The notes under the pieces are model-generated. The model was not told the DNA's origin. It saw only the letters and a list, made by a program, of their open reading frames with translations, and searched no databases. Made by a program: the position numbers and the translations under genes. From Artocarpus heterophyllus (taxonomy: Eukaryota; Streptophyta; Magnoliopsida; Rosales; Moraceae), in contig CM046330.1 of the NCBI GenBank assembly GCA_025403435.1, forward strand, positions 25,483,507-25,547,506: a stretch of DNA of 64,000 nucleotides, read 5' to 3'. This document shows positions 1 through 11,479 of the stretch, piece by piece (within the stretch, counting starts at the first letter, position 1; each line of letters opens with the position of its first letter).

Positions 1-274
1 GACATGCTCAAGCACCACTAACTCCGCGCACAATAGAAGATGTTCTTATGAAGATTAGAAGCACTGAGACATCCAGATTGAGATTGGTGATCTAGTTTAT
101 CTAAAGCTGCAGCTCTATCGGCAGAAGTCCTAGGCTTGGCACCATAGTGTTATTATAGTTTGTTCTGCATGGGGGCATGGGCTGGACAAGTCCCACATCG
201 ATTGGAGCTCCATGCATTGGCCACTATCCACTTAGTGTTCCATGTTTCCATGCTCCACCATGTAGTAGGAGCCC
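1..274 (+). pseudogene. Gypsy integrase C-terminal remnant, left half
   Basis: In forward frames the segment reads as the end of a Ty3/gypsy integrase: a GDLVYLKLQ-type stretch near 90, then a run matching the usual V-x-Y-R-L-x-L-P...IHxVFHVSxL signature, seen as IHLVFHVSMLHHVVG near 225-268. Stops and frameshifts interrupt it, so it is dead. The same remnant continues beyond the gag-only LTR element at 7603, showing that the younger element landed inside it. The rest of the polyprotein would lie left of the window. The family level is clear; a Reina-like lineage is only a guess from the short LTR proposed at 8054-8342. Confidence 0.7.
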
Positions 275-1829
275 TATTAGCCTAAGAATAGCTACCAAGG
301 AGGGGGTGAATTGGGTTTTAAATCTTTTTCAAACTTATTAGAATTTACTAGATTAAATGCACAAGTAAATGCAACACACAAATGATAATGTGATAAACTT
401 CAACAAAATGTAAATATAATAATGTAAAGAGGTAGGGATAGAGAAATGCAAACATGATTTATAGTGGTTGGGTAATATACCGACGTCCAACATCATCGAG
501 CAAAGTCTTCAACTCGGCCTCTTCCACTATCACAATCGCCTTTTTGGCACGATCACTCCTTATATAATCCGGTGAGTTTTTCTACCCGAGGCTCACCATA
601 CCTTCTTACAACCATCAATTTTATATGGAGATTAACTAACCACAAACCCGCCAATTTTCATGGAGATTGGCAAACTAAGCAAACCTCCCAATTTTACGAA
701 GCTTGGCAAACTAATAATTCCCTTAACTTCTAAGGCTTGGTAATCTATCACTCAAAGGATGTGATTTATAATTTTTGGCTCACTCACAAGATAAACTCTC
801 TAAATATAGATAACTACAACAGACGATTTATATGGAGGATGTGAGGAACTCTCAGGAATGAATATAGACAATGTAGGCTCAAAGAGTGTGTATAAGAGTG
901 TGAAAAGATTAAAACAATATTATAACACTTAGCAATTTGCTCTCCTGGTTCTTTATCGAGAGCACAATGAATGAATGGATATATATAGCTTCCAAGTGCT
1001 TAGATATAGCTTCAAATATCAAATTTTGGTCAAAAAAGCCATTGTAGTTGGAGTTTTAACGGTTAAAAAACTAGCCATTGTAGATAGTTCGGTAGGCTGG
1101 AAATTAGGATCGGTAGGCCGAAGTTAAAACTTTAAAATAGGACTCTAAACAGTTATCTGATCAACAGGCGGATGTGGCAGTTCAACAGGCCATCAAAACC
1201 TCTCCAAAATGGGGCTTAAAAGCCCCCAGATCAGTAGGCCAATGCATGGCATTCGGCAAGCTGATCCTAGGCCATCGGCAGGCTGATGAAAAATGGTTAG
1301 CAGGCGAATCTGTGCTGCCTAAAACTATTTTAAAAGGTGTTTCAAAAACCTGTTTTTATAGAAATCTGTTTATGTATTTGTATGCACTTTTGAAACACAT
1401 TCCTCATAATAAAACAATTTAAATACTTTGAAAACACATATGCAAAGATTAAAACATTTGTGAATGCATGTGTGTGTGTGGATTGAGCTTGGATTGACTA
1501 TATATCATTTGAGAAATTTTGCTCACTTACTTTAAGACTTAAAGCAAATGATAACTTGTAATCATTGAGTCTTTGTGAGTCCAATCCTGTGCTTGCTTTT
1601 TCATGAGATTTGATTCAACTTATTCTTCAAGTCTCGTTAATTAATTCTTCCTTGCATTTAATCGCTTACAAGTCTTGAGCAATAATTCTTTCAACTATCT
1701 TGAGATGCTAGAAATAATACCCCTAAATTGCTCTACATGCTCAAGATAAATTATTAGTGATTAAGAAATATATTATTTGTTGTCATCAAAACAAAAATAA
1801 ATATTTCATTTGAAACCTTGGAGCCAACA
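275..1829 (-). repeat. 3' LTR of the gag-only element
   Basis: It matches 6313-7602 over most of its length, including the inner edge ending GGAGCCAACA at 1829. The outer terminus reads TATTAG where the partner has TGTTAG, so the canonical TG has mutated. It is about 265 bp longer than its partner, mostly because sequence around 920-1160 is missing from the right copy. A degenerate array of the 16-bp GTTCGGCAGGCCGAAC-like palindrome lies at about 1088-1310. Confidence 0.85.
1088..1310. repeat. Array of degenerate 16-bp palindromes in an LTR
   Basis: About eight units related to GTTCGGCAGGCCGAAC start near 1088, 1108, 1159, 1180, 1229, 1251, 1273 and 1295. Local spacing is 20-22 bp. The unit at 1273 (CATCGGCAGGCTGATG) has matching changes at both ends, so the inverted symmetry is kept although the sequence has changed. 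Confidence 0.75.
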
Positions 1830-1843
1830 ATCTCTCTCTTTTT
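1830..1843 (-). promoter_or_regulatory. Polypurine tract
   Basis: On the minus strand this reads AAAAAGAGAGAGAT and abuts the 3' LTR start (TGTTGGCTCC). This is the expected place for the plus-strand primer of reverse transcription, and it fixes the element's orientation. Confidence 0.85.
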
Positions 1844-2750
1844 GATGATAACAAACAATTGATTGCTTATAATAAAATTAAACGTTTTGAAATAGAATTA
1901 CACTTAAAAACAATCAATCTTTTCTCTCCCCCTTTGGCATTAGCAAAAAGGGTTTAAGTAAATGAAAAGAAAATGCATAAATCGAGAGCATCAAAACAAA
2001 AATGAAGCATACACCAAGAATAGCAAAGGCTCCTGAAATCTATAAAGCTTCCAAACATATGGAATAAGCATATATGCAAGAATTTTCATCAATTTATTTC
2101 ACTAATCAGTGTATGTAAAAAAAACTCCCCACTGTCAAAATGAGTGAGACTCCTCCCTAATATCTTGAGAAAGATTTGAACGAGAAGGCCTCAATCTCAA
2201 TCAAAAAGTTATGTATAGCATATATATATTCTTGTATTGAAACCTTTTAGCCAAAGAAATATCAAAACTTCTCCTACATGAATTATGTTAATAAAAACTC
2301 CCCCTTCATATGTGCAAAGATTTTAAAAGGAATTTTGAAGCAAAACTTCAAAAACTTCCCCTTAAAAGAACACTCCCCCTATCACATAGCATGGATCACA
2401 ATAAATATCAAAATAGCAATAAGTGAATATCAGTCACCACCATCCTTTACACCACATGCATTATTAAAAAAAAAATTCTCAATGATAATCACATATCAAA
2501 AACACATGTCAATATCCAATTGTCAATCACCACCATTCTTATCTCCTCAATCAAAAATCACATATTCTCCTTCTTTTTGTCATCATGCAAAAAGTAAACA
2601 CATAATCATTGAAATTTCATACAAGCATTGATACCAAAGTAAATAAACATTGAGATTGTCATAAAAACATAAACCTTGTCAAGACATTAAACGCATCTCA
2701 TAGTCCATCAAAATATAATTATAAACATAGAAAACAAAATTAAAAAGCAA
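1844..2750. other. Internal 3' untranslated region of the gag-only element
   Basis: AT-rich sequence between the end of the second ORF and the polypurine tract. It contains scattered short pyrimidine runs with a CTCCCC or CTCCCCCT core. I see no coding similarity; a short forward frame at 2278-2631 has low-complexity composition and is not supported. Confidence 0.5.
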
Positions 2751-3854
2751 TCAAGGATGACTAGAAGATCCTCCACCAAAATGCATTTGTCGAAGAAATT
2801 GAGGAATCTCTTGTTGACCGGCTTGCATGTTGACGATTTCAGTGTGTATCCTTTGTTGTTGCTCAAATAGTTGTCGTTGGTGTGCAAAGAGCTCCTATTG
2901 ATGAGTGCAGAGTTGTTGAACTGTGATGGCTCCTTCCTCTTCAAGGCCTGCTTGAGCTTCAATATTGGCCATCCTAGCTTCCTCTTCCTCTTGCTGTACT
3001 TGTAAAGCAATTGGGCCACCGGCCAACACCCATTGGCCATGAACTTCTTTAAAACCCATCTCCTTAATGGTGAGAGCACCAAAAGCTAGATAAGGCTTGT
3101 AATGAGCAATATCCTTTTCATCGACAATGTGGATATTAAAATATCTAAAAAATTTTGTAAGCAGCATACCATAGGGGAACTTGGCCCTTTTCCTTCCTTT
3201 AAAGACATCAATCATCCATCGCACCAACAAAAGAGGTAGGCTTATTCTATTCCTAGTTAGGATGCAATAAATGAGGTGTAGGTCTAGAAAGTGGACTTCA
3301 TCTTTATGACCGGCCTTAGGGAGGATGCTTGTGGTGCTAAGTCTATGAATGAGATGACTCCAAGAAGGTAAGGACGATGCATTGAGCTTTTGGGCTACTC
3401 TACCATCATCATTCTCAAAGATGAGCTTAGCCATAGTTTCCTTATCAAACACTCATGTCTTAACACCATGAATATCATCTCCATCTAAAGGCATTTCTAG
3501 GATTGCTCCTAAACTTGATGGTGCTAATTTAATGGCCCTATGTTTCAATGACACATTAATCTCCAATGGATCATAGGATGTAACAAAATTACTATAAAAC
3601 CCTTTAACAAGCCTAGGGTATGTATCTTCCCTCATTGTCATAATGTTCATCCATTGTAATCTTTCAAATAATATTTCTACCCCAAAGCTAGCAAAGTCAC
3701 TAAATAGCACACCCTTTCCATTAATAATTTTCCTACCCAAAAAGAAATTTACAAATTTTTCATTGTCGGATGTTGGTTTATGTGCAATGGATTTTGAGCA
3801 TTTAGAGGGACACGAACTAGAATCCATGGCACTATTGAGGAAGTGCCCATGCAA
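2751..3854 (-). pseudogene. Putative plant transposon protein family ORF, interrupted by stops
   Basis: A single minus-strand frame starts at the ATG at 3852-3854 and runs to a TGA at 2751-2753, about 367 codons. It is broken by a TGA at 3453-3455 and a TAG at 2892-2894. The N-terminal half has the pattern FYSNFVTSYDP...VSLKHRAIKLAPSSLGAILEMP, typical of the plant family annotated as 'putative plant transposon protein'. The C-terminal part is rich in Glu and Gln (about 3000-2760) and probably forms a coiled coil before a GGGSSSHP end. The function of this family is unknown. Its position inside an LTR element and downstream of gag on the same strand suggests a captured or lineage-specific extra ORF. 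The two stops imply it is no longer expressed intact. Confidence 0.7.
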
Positions 3855-4809
3855 ACTTTGAAGAGAAAAATGGAGAAAAGAATAGTGTGGTCAGGGATTG
3901 GAGAGGGAAAGGAGAAAAGTGATGAAAAGCTTGAAATTTTTGTAGGAAAGTGAGAGAAATCAAGAGAAACTCACCAATATTGAATGAAAATCACAAGAAA
4001 TTGCAAGATGAATGCTTGGGCAATGATTTTCGTAGAGTTTAGGGTGAAAGGCAGTGTGGAAGAGAAGAAAAATTGAGAGAGAATCAGGTTTTCTCGAGTT
4101 TTATACCTCGACAAATCAGTAGGCCAATCTCCAAGATCGGCATGTCAAGCTTGCCTAGTTCAGTAGGCTGAACTTCCAAGTTCGGTAGGCCAAGCCTTAC
4201 CAGTTGGTGGGTCAAACACTGTAGCCAAGCAGCCTCAAGAAAAATTGAAAAAAATGCAAATTTTAACCATTTTAAAAGCATAAAGGCATTCATTATCATT
4301 CAAACAACATATCTAATGATAAATTGGTCATCCAACCAAAGAATCAAGCCACAACACCAACATACTCAATCTAATTTCTCTATACTTAAAACAAGAACAA
4401 TTATAAATTTTCAAAGATATTCTAGAAATGAAAACGATCTACCCTTGATTTAAACAAAAGATACAATCAAATTCAAATCATAACAAACATAAAAAATATG
4501 CATACAATTCATGAAGTCAAAAGTACATGCATATAGAATCTCACAAATATCAAATAAGTTAGAAGCACATAACCTCCTTTTGCGTGGAAACCTTGGGCCA
4601 AAATTGAACATATTTTTCCATAGTTGTTCTTAGGCCAAAGACATGTGAGTGGTTCCTCTTCATATGCTTTTTTTATCCTTTTAATCTAGGAACCTCTCCA
4701 AACTTACTAGAAAACAATTTAAGTTTTAGTTTTTGGTACCCACATAATTTTGGGTGCATGTTCATTAGTCCTTGAGCTTTTTGGCATCCATCTTTGTTTA
4801 ACTCCAAAA
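3855..4809. other. Internal region between the two ORFs of the gag-only element
   Basis: No protease, integrase or RT motif could be read here in any frame. It holds a five-unit array of the 16-bp palindrome (4114-4218) just upstream, in element orientation, of the second ORF. Confidence 0.5.
4114..4218. repeat. Internal array of 16-bp palindromes
   Basis: Units start at about 4114, 4135, 4158, 4180 and 4203, a period of 21-23 bp. The unit at 4158-4173, GTTCAGTAGGCTGAAC, has CAG in one arm balanced by CTG in the other. The array is outside the LTRs, so the same element carries the motif in two separate places. Confidence 0.75.
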
Positions 4810-6228
4810 CTTGAACTTTTTAATGCTGCAATAAGATATGGTATGACCATCTTGATAGCAATATGTGCAAACATATTTTGGGTTAAAGTCACTTGTTGAT
4901 TCTTTGACGAAATAATTTATGAAATATTTTTTATCAATTTGTAGTTTATATCCTTAACCACCTTTGTTAAAAAAGCACCATTGTTTACCAAGGATTAAAT
5001 CAAAATTTTTTTCTTGCCGTTGGTGAATTTTAAAATCATTTTCATTAAATCATCAACTTCTTTTAGAAAATATTTTTTTAATCAAAGCAGCACTTTTTGT
5101 TTTATCAATTTTCAATGAATCTATTTCTTTCATAAGAATAGATACTTTCTTTTTAAGCATTGAATAGCCAATTTTTCGTAGTCATCATGAAGTTCATTAA
5201 AGGCTTTAGATATTTCTTTAAAATGAATTTTATCACATTAATCATCAGAAGAGTTTGAAATACTTACCTCAACATCGTCGAGTGCCATGAAGCACAAGTT
5301 TGCTATTTCCCTTGGTTCTTCATCACTTGAATCTTCTGATTCATACTCATCCTATGTGGCTTGAAGAGCTTTCTTTAATTTTTTATTCCTTGAATTTCCA
5401 TGTTGCTCTTCACTTTTTCTAGAGCCTTTCTCACAATTGAATTTCCTGTAGAACTTTTTGTACTTTTTTGCTAGGAAAGCCATTTCTTCAAGATCTTTTG
5501 ATTGATGCAATCATCTTTCTCATCTTCATCATCTTCTTCTTCGGGTATAGACACCTTTAAAGAAATTCCACATTTCTTTTTCTTGTCCTCTTGTACTTTA
5601 TTTTGTCTTCTCGTAATCTCATGAGTCATTAGAGAACCCACCAATTCTTCAAGTGGTAAAGTTGACAAGTCCTTTGCTTCTTCTAGTGTCGTTCTCTTGA
5701 CATGCCACAATGGTGGTAATGAACAGACAAGCTTCCTACTAGTTCACTGTCATTAAAAGTTCTTCCAAGTGACTTTAATTCATTAACAATATTTATGAAT
5801 CTAGTATACATTTCATTTATAGTTTCATATTCTTCCATCTTAAACATTTTGTAGTCATGAAGAAGGAAATTTATTTTAGTTTCTTTTACTTGATTAGTTC
5901 CTTCATGAACTACTTCTAAAGTGTACCAAATTTCTTGTGCAAAAGTGCATGAAGTGATTCCATTGAACTTATTCTTATCTAAAGAACAATATAAAATATT
6001 TATAGTAGTGGCATTTAAAGACAATTTTCTTTTATCATTGCTATTATATTCCTTGGGATCTTTTGGAATTAAAACATTGTTCACATCTTTAGTACATTTG
6101 TATGGACCATTCATAACAATATCCCAAGGATTATAATCAATGGATTGCAAATAGATTGCCATTCTACTCTTCCAATAATTGTAATCAACTCCATTAAAGA
6201 AAGAAGGTCTAGTAGATTGACTTTCCAT
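4810..6228 (-). pseudogene. Copia-type gag (UBN2/DUF4219-like) with zinc knuckle
   Basis: Translation starts at the ATG at 6226-6228. The N-terminus has the FNGVDYNYWKSRM motif typical of the plant copia gag family called UBN2. The frame shifts near 5700, then continues with the conserved stretch EEAKDLSTLPLEELVGSLM and an acidic linker (DEYESEDSSDEEPREIANLC, about 5350-5280). A CX2CX4HX4C zinc knuckle (CTYCYQDGHTISYC) lies at 4828-4869. Several stops and the frameshift make it a pseudogene. Gag would build the particle and bind RNA. No pol follows, which is the defining oddity of this element. Confidence 0.8.
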
Positions 6229-6298
6229 ATTTTTGAAAAACTTGAGTAGCTAAGCTCAAGATTGTTAAATCTTTTTGAAAAATCAAATTGAGTTTCCC

Positions 6299-6311
6299 GC
6301 TCTGATACCCA
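6299..6311 (-). promoter_or_regulatory. Primer-binding site (initiator tRNA-Met)
   Basis: The minus strand reads TGGGTATCAGAGC. This is one inserted G away from TGGTATCAGAGC, the complement of the 3' end of initiator tRNA-Met. It lies 1 bp inside the 5' LTR. Confidence 0.85.
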
Positions 6312-6312
6312 T

Positions 6313-7602
6313 TGTTAGGCCAAGAGTAGCTAACCAAGTGGGTGGTGAATTGGGTTTAAAATCTTTTTCAAACTTATTGGAATTTACTAGATTAAATGCA
6401 TAAGTAAATACAACTCACAAATGATAATGTGATAAATTTCAACAAAATGTAATACAATAATGTAAAGAGGCAAGGATAGAGAAATGCAATGCAATTTATA
6501 GTAGTTCGATAATATGCCTACGTCCACTATCACCGAGTAAAGTCTTCGACTCGGCCTCTACCTCTTTCACTATCACAACCGTCTTTTTGGCATGATTATT
6601 CTTTATACAATCCGGTGAGTTTTTCTACCCGAGGCTCACCATACCTTCTTACATTGTCAATTTTATATGGAGATTGACTAACCACAAACCCGTCAATTTT
6701 CACAGAGATTGGAAAACCAAACAAACCCACCAATTTTATGGACATTAGCAAACCAATAATTCCCCCAACTTCTAAGGCTTGGTAACCTATCACTCAAAGG
6801 ATGTGATATACAATTTTTTGCTTACTCACAAGATAAACTCTCCAAATGTAGATGAATACAATAGAAGGTTTATATGGAGGGTGTGAGCAACTCTCAAGAA
6901 TAAATATAGACAATGTAGGCTAAAAGTGTATGTATTCAGCCACCGGAAGGCCGAACTCTAGACCGTCAAAACCTTTGCAAAACAGGGCTTAAAAGCCCTT
7001 AGATTGGTAGGCCAATTCAGGGCATCTGGTAGGCCGATCCTAGGCCATTAGTAGGCTGACCAGAAATGATCAACTTGTCGATCTGTGTTGCCTAAAACTG
7101 TTTTAAAAAGTGTTTCAAAAACCTGTTTTTATAGAAATCTGTTTAAGTAATTGTATGCACTTTTGAAACACATTCCTCATAATAAAACAATATAAATACT
7201 TTGAAAACACCTATGCAATGATTAAAACATTTGTGAATGCATGTGTGTGTGTGGATTGAGCTTGCATTGACTATATATGATTTGAAAAATTTTGCTTACT
7301 TACATTAAGACTTAAAGCAAATGATAACTTGTAATCTTCGAGTCTTTGTGAGTCCAATCCTTTGCTTGCTTTTTCATGAGATTTGATTCAACTCGTTCTT
7401 CAAGTCTTGGTAATTAATTCTTCCTTACATTTAATCGCTTACGAGTCTTGAACAATAATTCTTTCAACTATCTTAAGATGCTAGAAATACTACCACTAAA
7501 TTGCTCTACATACTAAAGATAAATTATTAATGATTAAGTAATAAATTGTTTGTTGTCATCAAAACAAAAATAAATATTTCATTTGAAACCTTGGAGCCAA
7601 CA
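6313..7602 (-). repeat. 5' LTR of the gag-only element
   Basis: It starts TGTTAGGCC at 6313 (plus strand) and ends GGAGCCAACA at 7602, matching 275-1829. The target duplication AGCCC follows at 7603-7607. Palindrome units related to GTTCGGCAGGCCGAAC are visible at about 6941, 7002, 7023, 7045 and 7068. Confidence 0.85.
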
Positions 7603-8053
7603 AGCCCATCAAGCAAATTCTTCTTCCTTGCCACCTCTCTTTGCTAATTTGGAGTTAGTCACTGAGCCTATTGAGTTGCTGGAAGTACATGAAAGGCTGC
7701 ATGGATCGACTTTAGAGTTAAGAAGTTTTGATTCATCGGGTACATTTACCACCCTATGAGGACACTTGGGAGGTCTATGACGTCATCAATGCCAAATTTC
7801 CTCACTTCACCGCGTGGACAAGGTGAAACCATGGGCATAAGGCACTATTAGGTCTCCTCTACGGTTCACATATTTGAGGAAGGGGCACAAAGGGAAGGAA
7901 GCTAAACGGGGCCATAACAAGGCAATGAGTAGGATGTTAAGCAAAGTGCTGAGCTGGAGGTTAGTAAGGACAATACTTATATGCTGAGCTAGATGTCGTT
8001 GGATGATAAAGCTAGCTAATTAGAATAGGATGAGTAAAAAGTTCTAGAAGGAG
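7603..8053 (+). pseudogene. Gypsy polyprotein C-terminal remnant, right half
   Basis: This continues the remnant at 1-274. A forward reading near 7755-7805 gives EDTWEVYDVINAKFPHFT, matching the ATWE...FPxFxLEDK pattern that ends many plant chromovirus polyproteins. It is followed by a basic Lys/Arg-rich tail near 7880-7910. It is frame-broken and non-functional. Confidence 0.65.
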
Positions 8054-8342
8054 TGATGTCAACTTGGAAAGCCATGAGGAGTGGGAGGGAATTCAATTAG
8101 GTAGTTAGAGTAGGAGAGTAATAAAACATAATTGACTAAAAGGAAAGGATTAGCTCAGATTTTATCATTAATCTTCCCACTTCATAAGTAGGGGAGTGCA
8201 ATGGTTCTCTTGAAAAGCCACCTATTAGTTTTATTTCATTTTCTGCTCTAGTAGAATCAATAAAAACCATAACTCCTCTGTCATTTTACTAGATTTTGCC
8301 AATCACTTTTCATAATTCCACTAAAATTTCCCCATTGTTACA
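8054..8342 (+). repeat. Probable short gypsy 3' LTR
   Basis: It starts TGATGTCAAC immediately after a purine-rich AGAAGGAG and ends CATTGTTACA, so it has TG...CA ends at a sensible distance downstream of the dead polyprotein. A length near 290 bp would suit Reina-type elements. No second copy is in the window to confirm the edges. Confidence 0.42.
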
Positions 8343-8879
8343 TTAAATGCTCTCATACTACATAGGTTACTGGCAAAATTTTTATCATCTTACCAAGACT
8401 CTCAAATTGTATATAGAATGAATAGAGGAGGCCTCTATTTTATAATGAATATTGGATCTGATTAATTCTAAAATTTTTCTTTATTTTTATTTCAAATATT
8501 ATATATTTAATTAAAATACAAAATATAACTCTCCCTTTCCTTATTTGTGTTACACATACACTTAAAAATACTCTGTCTGTGTGTGGCACCAATCAGGAGA
8601 ACCATAGAGAAAAATCTGCTTGTTAGTCAATTTAATTTGTTTCCATAGTTTAAATTTCGACATCAAAATTAGAAACTTTTAGAAAAGGAAACTTAATGAA
8701 CAAATCTTAGACCACAAGAAACCTCTCCCTGTGTTGTTTCATGACATACACCGTGGGTGAGTCTCGCTTGTATCTTCCAAAATTATTTTTTATTGAATAA
8801 TATAATTATATAATTAAGTATAATTCACAATTAATTTATTTTGAGTGACATTTAATTTATAATTCCATAATCTACATTA

Positions 8880-9926
8880 ATTTAATTAACTAAAATATTA
8901 ATTCCACTTGTTCAAATGGTGTTTACAATGATGACGGGGACTAATAGACCATCAAGCTTTAATAAAAATAATATATTAATTAAACTCTTGGTTAATATAT
9001 TACTCTTTTATTAATTCCAATGTTACCACACTAAGAACTTGGAATTTTACTTTTAAAATTATAAATATAATTACTCAAATTCTAGACTCATCCATTTGAT
9101 ATAATCACTGCGCATGAATTGATCCTCTTAAAATAATTCATGATTAAAACTAGACAAAATCCCTTAACCTCTCTAATTAGTACTCTTATCTTTGAGTGCT
9201 ATTGATTCTCTAATGAATAATAAATTCACAAACTTAATCATGAATTGAGCTCATCTTATTCAAGACCTGAATTAATACTCAAGGGATTTATTTATATGCT
9301 TATTGTTAAAGGGGGAATAGATTTCAGCTTGTAATATTAACATTCTTAATTACTTACTTCACTATGCCTCCAAAATACAAGGGATAGGATTAGTTTTTTG
9401 AATCTTGACCAAGTAAATCAAAGGACATAATTTTATCAAAAAGAGTTTGTTAATAACTTAAGATTAGGATTATTGTATATATGACAATCAATCGATGTAG
9501 TTAAAACTTGCAATATTCTAACAAAAATTATTTATTTGTATACATCATCTTCCTGTCCTACATAATCTCATTATGTACAGTGCATTTAAATAATGACTTT
9601 CTGCATTAACAATTTAGATGAGATCATTCTATTTTTAATTGAAATGTTTTGCATTATTAATGCTCAATTAAATATTCCACACTTTAATTCAATTAATTAT
9701 TATAAATAATTATATATGACCATTTTAATTATTATTCTTAAATATTAACCTTTTTATATAACATTTATATACAATATTTAAAGTTACATAGATAATTATG
9801 GAGTTTTAATGATATTCATAAAGTTTTCAAAATACATGCACATAAATATAATAAAAAATTCACTTTATCTATTTATAAATATGTCCTTTATAAAACATCA
9901 CATACTTTATAAGCATCTACCTAACA
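8880..9926 (-). repeat. Ancient copia LTR fragment, related to the LTRs at 29576, 32142, 38601 and 46197
   Basis: Scattered but collinear blocks match the later LTRs: GGGGACTAATAGACC near 8936, the ATTACTCAAA-like stretch near 9071, TCTCTAATGAATAATAAATTC near 9210, the CTCATTATGTACAGTGC block near 9567, and a terminal block ending CCTAACA at 9926. Divergence is high. The left edge is not defined and could lie further left. The short forward frame at 9809-10084 overlaps it and is not supported as a gene. Confidence 0.5.
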
Positions 9927-10456
9927 GTTGTTACGTCTTCACCTTTGACTCCAAAATGGCAAGCTTCCATCGAAGAAGTAGTGATAGACATCAACTCAAA
10001 TTTGAGCATCTCCCTAGGACTAAACCACTTTCTCATAGTCTGAACCAACTTTTCCTTGTTCTAAAACCACATTTCCTCTTTTGATCAAAAAGGAAACCAC
10101 GTGCCCTTTTTTCATGACAACCAAAAAAAAAAGAAAAGAATAATGAAGATGACGTTACCTTCACTTTTTCGTCAAATCTGTAAACTCATTACATGGCATA
10201 TCCTTTTTCTAGTGGTTGGACAAGAATTGGGACAAAATTTTTAGATAGGAAACCTGGCTCCTCAACATGCATATATTAATTTATAAGTTGTTATGTTCTT
10301 ATTAAAAGGTATTTAAATGATTGTCATGTCAACAAGTTGTATTTACCAATAAATTGATGATGACTTTAAAGTTGGTATAAAAGTTAAGATTAGAGTTGAT
10401 ATCCCCAGTATTATTGATAATGTTATTCTATCATATACGTACAAATGATTGTCTAA
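9927..10456. other. Unassigned AT-rich sequence
   Basis: I see no gene, repeat boundary or RNA feature here. It lies between the ancient copia LTR and the truncated 5' LTR of the large gypsy element. Confidence 0.4.
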
Positions 10457-10533
10457 AATTTTCACTTTATTAACTTAATTAAACCACCACGTTACCACCT
10501 GTTCTCTGAGGAGTGATAGATTGGTATCAGAGC
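10457..10533 (+). promoter_or_regulatory. Truncated 5' LTR end and primer-binding site
   Basis: Bases 10457-10518 match the last part of the 3' LTR (AAAATTTTCACTTTATTAAC block near 26325-26345). Left of 10457 the match stops abruptly. TGGTATCAGAGC at 10522-10533 is the initiator tRNA-Met primer site. Confidence 0.8.
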
Positions 10534-10589
10534 TCAAGGTTATGAACCTTGAGAATTGTGCACATATAGGTACGACAATGAAATGCCAT

Positions 10590-11420
10590 TGATAGTCTAA
10601 ATTTTGGTTTTAGAAGTGAGATAATAGCACCTAGACGTCGTTCGACAGCTAACGCTGATTACACGCAATATTGTAAGGATCGAGCAAAGACATCAGAAGA
10701 GCCACAAATAAGGGGTAGGAGGAGCACCAACAGCCGTCCAACTTAAGGGAAGAGTCAATAGGGTAACATGAATAGCATGAGTAGCAGTTCATCCAGCAAC
10801 GGGCGTAGCAATCCCTATAGTTTTTATTGCCACTATTACGAGTAGCCAGGACACATCAAGAGGAACTACTCGATTAGGAGTGCTCGTCTAGGCTTCAGGC
10901 CAGAGAAGGAGACAGTTGTCAACCTTAGCCTCAGACTCTACCTCCTCCTCAGCTCCATTTCCATCAGTTCTCTCTCCAACAGCTGCCATACCCAACACAA
11001 GGATACCAGCCGTAGAACTTCTAGTGTAGCAATATCAGCTAGCTAATTTAGGGCCTAGCAACGTTGGTAGAGGAAAAGGGAATGCTCTAGTGCAAGTTTA
11101 CACCATGACAACAGGGACTTCGAATGCCCAGACTAGCAATATGGTTGTCAATGCCATTCATTCTCTCATTTCAAGCTCTTTTGTACATGCCTTAGGACTA
11201 GAAGAATCTGATGAACCCTTAGTTAGAGCTTCACCCTTGGGGCGGGTGTATGTAAACTGTATATGTAAAGCTTGTAAAATAAAGATTGGGGATGAGATTT
11301 TGAGGAGTGATTTGATTATAATGCCCATGAGTTCATATGATGTAATCCTAAGAATGGACTAGTTGTCTAGATACAATGCAGTTGTAGACTGCCAACTTAG
11401 GAGAGTGACCCTAGTGTCCT
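10590..11420 (+). pseudogene. Gypsy gag end and protease remnant
   Basis: A decayed zinc knuckle can be read near 10829-10875, with the second cysteine and the spacing altered and a stop inside. The protease region follows at 11090-11362: the conserved PLGR...CKACKIKIGDEILRSDLI...YDVIL segment is present, but a deletion has removed the catalytic DSGA, leaving only a trace before HSLIS. The frame then stops at a TAG that replaces the Trp codon of the usual MDWL. It cannot be an active protease. Confidence 0.7.
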
Positions 11421-11479
11421 GTAAGGGAACAACGATCACTTATTAGGGTGGTAATGATTGAATAATAAGTGGGCGTCTT

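Larger units (their letters stand above)
275..7602 (-). mobile_element. Gag-only (TR-GAG/LARD-like) LTR retrotransposon carrying an extra ORF
   Basis: This is a complete LTR element on the minus strand. It has two related LTRs (275-1829 and 6313-7602), a primer-binding site next to the right LTR, a polypurine tract next to the left LTR, and the 5-bp target duplication AGCCC at 270-274 and 7603-7607. In element order it holds a copia-type gag with a zinc knuckle, about 1 kb without an intact ORF, and a second ORF of the putative plant transposon protein family. I find no protease, integrase, RT or RNase H between the LTRs, so it must have used enzymes from another element. LTR divergence and a roughly 265-bp length difference between the LTRs show that it is not recent. 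Confidence 0.88.

Noticed and set aside
2278..2631. Forward 117-codon frame
   Set aside because: Low-complexity composition, antisense to the element's coding direction and without recognisable motifs.
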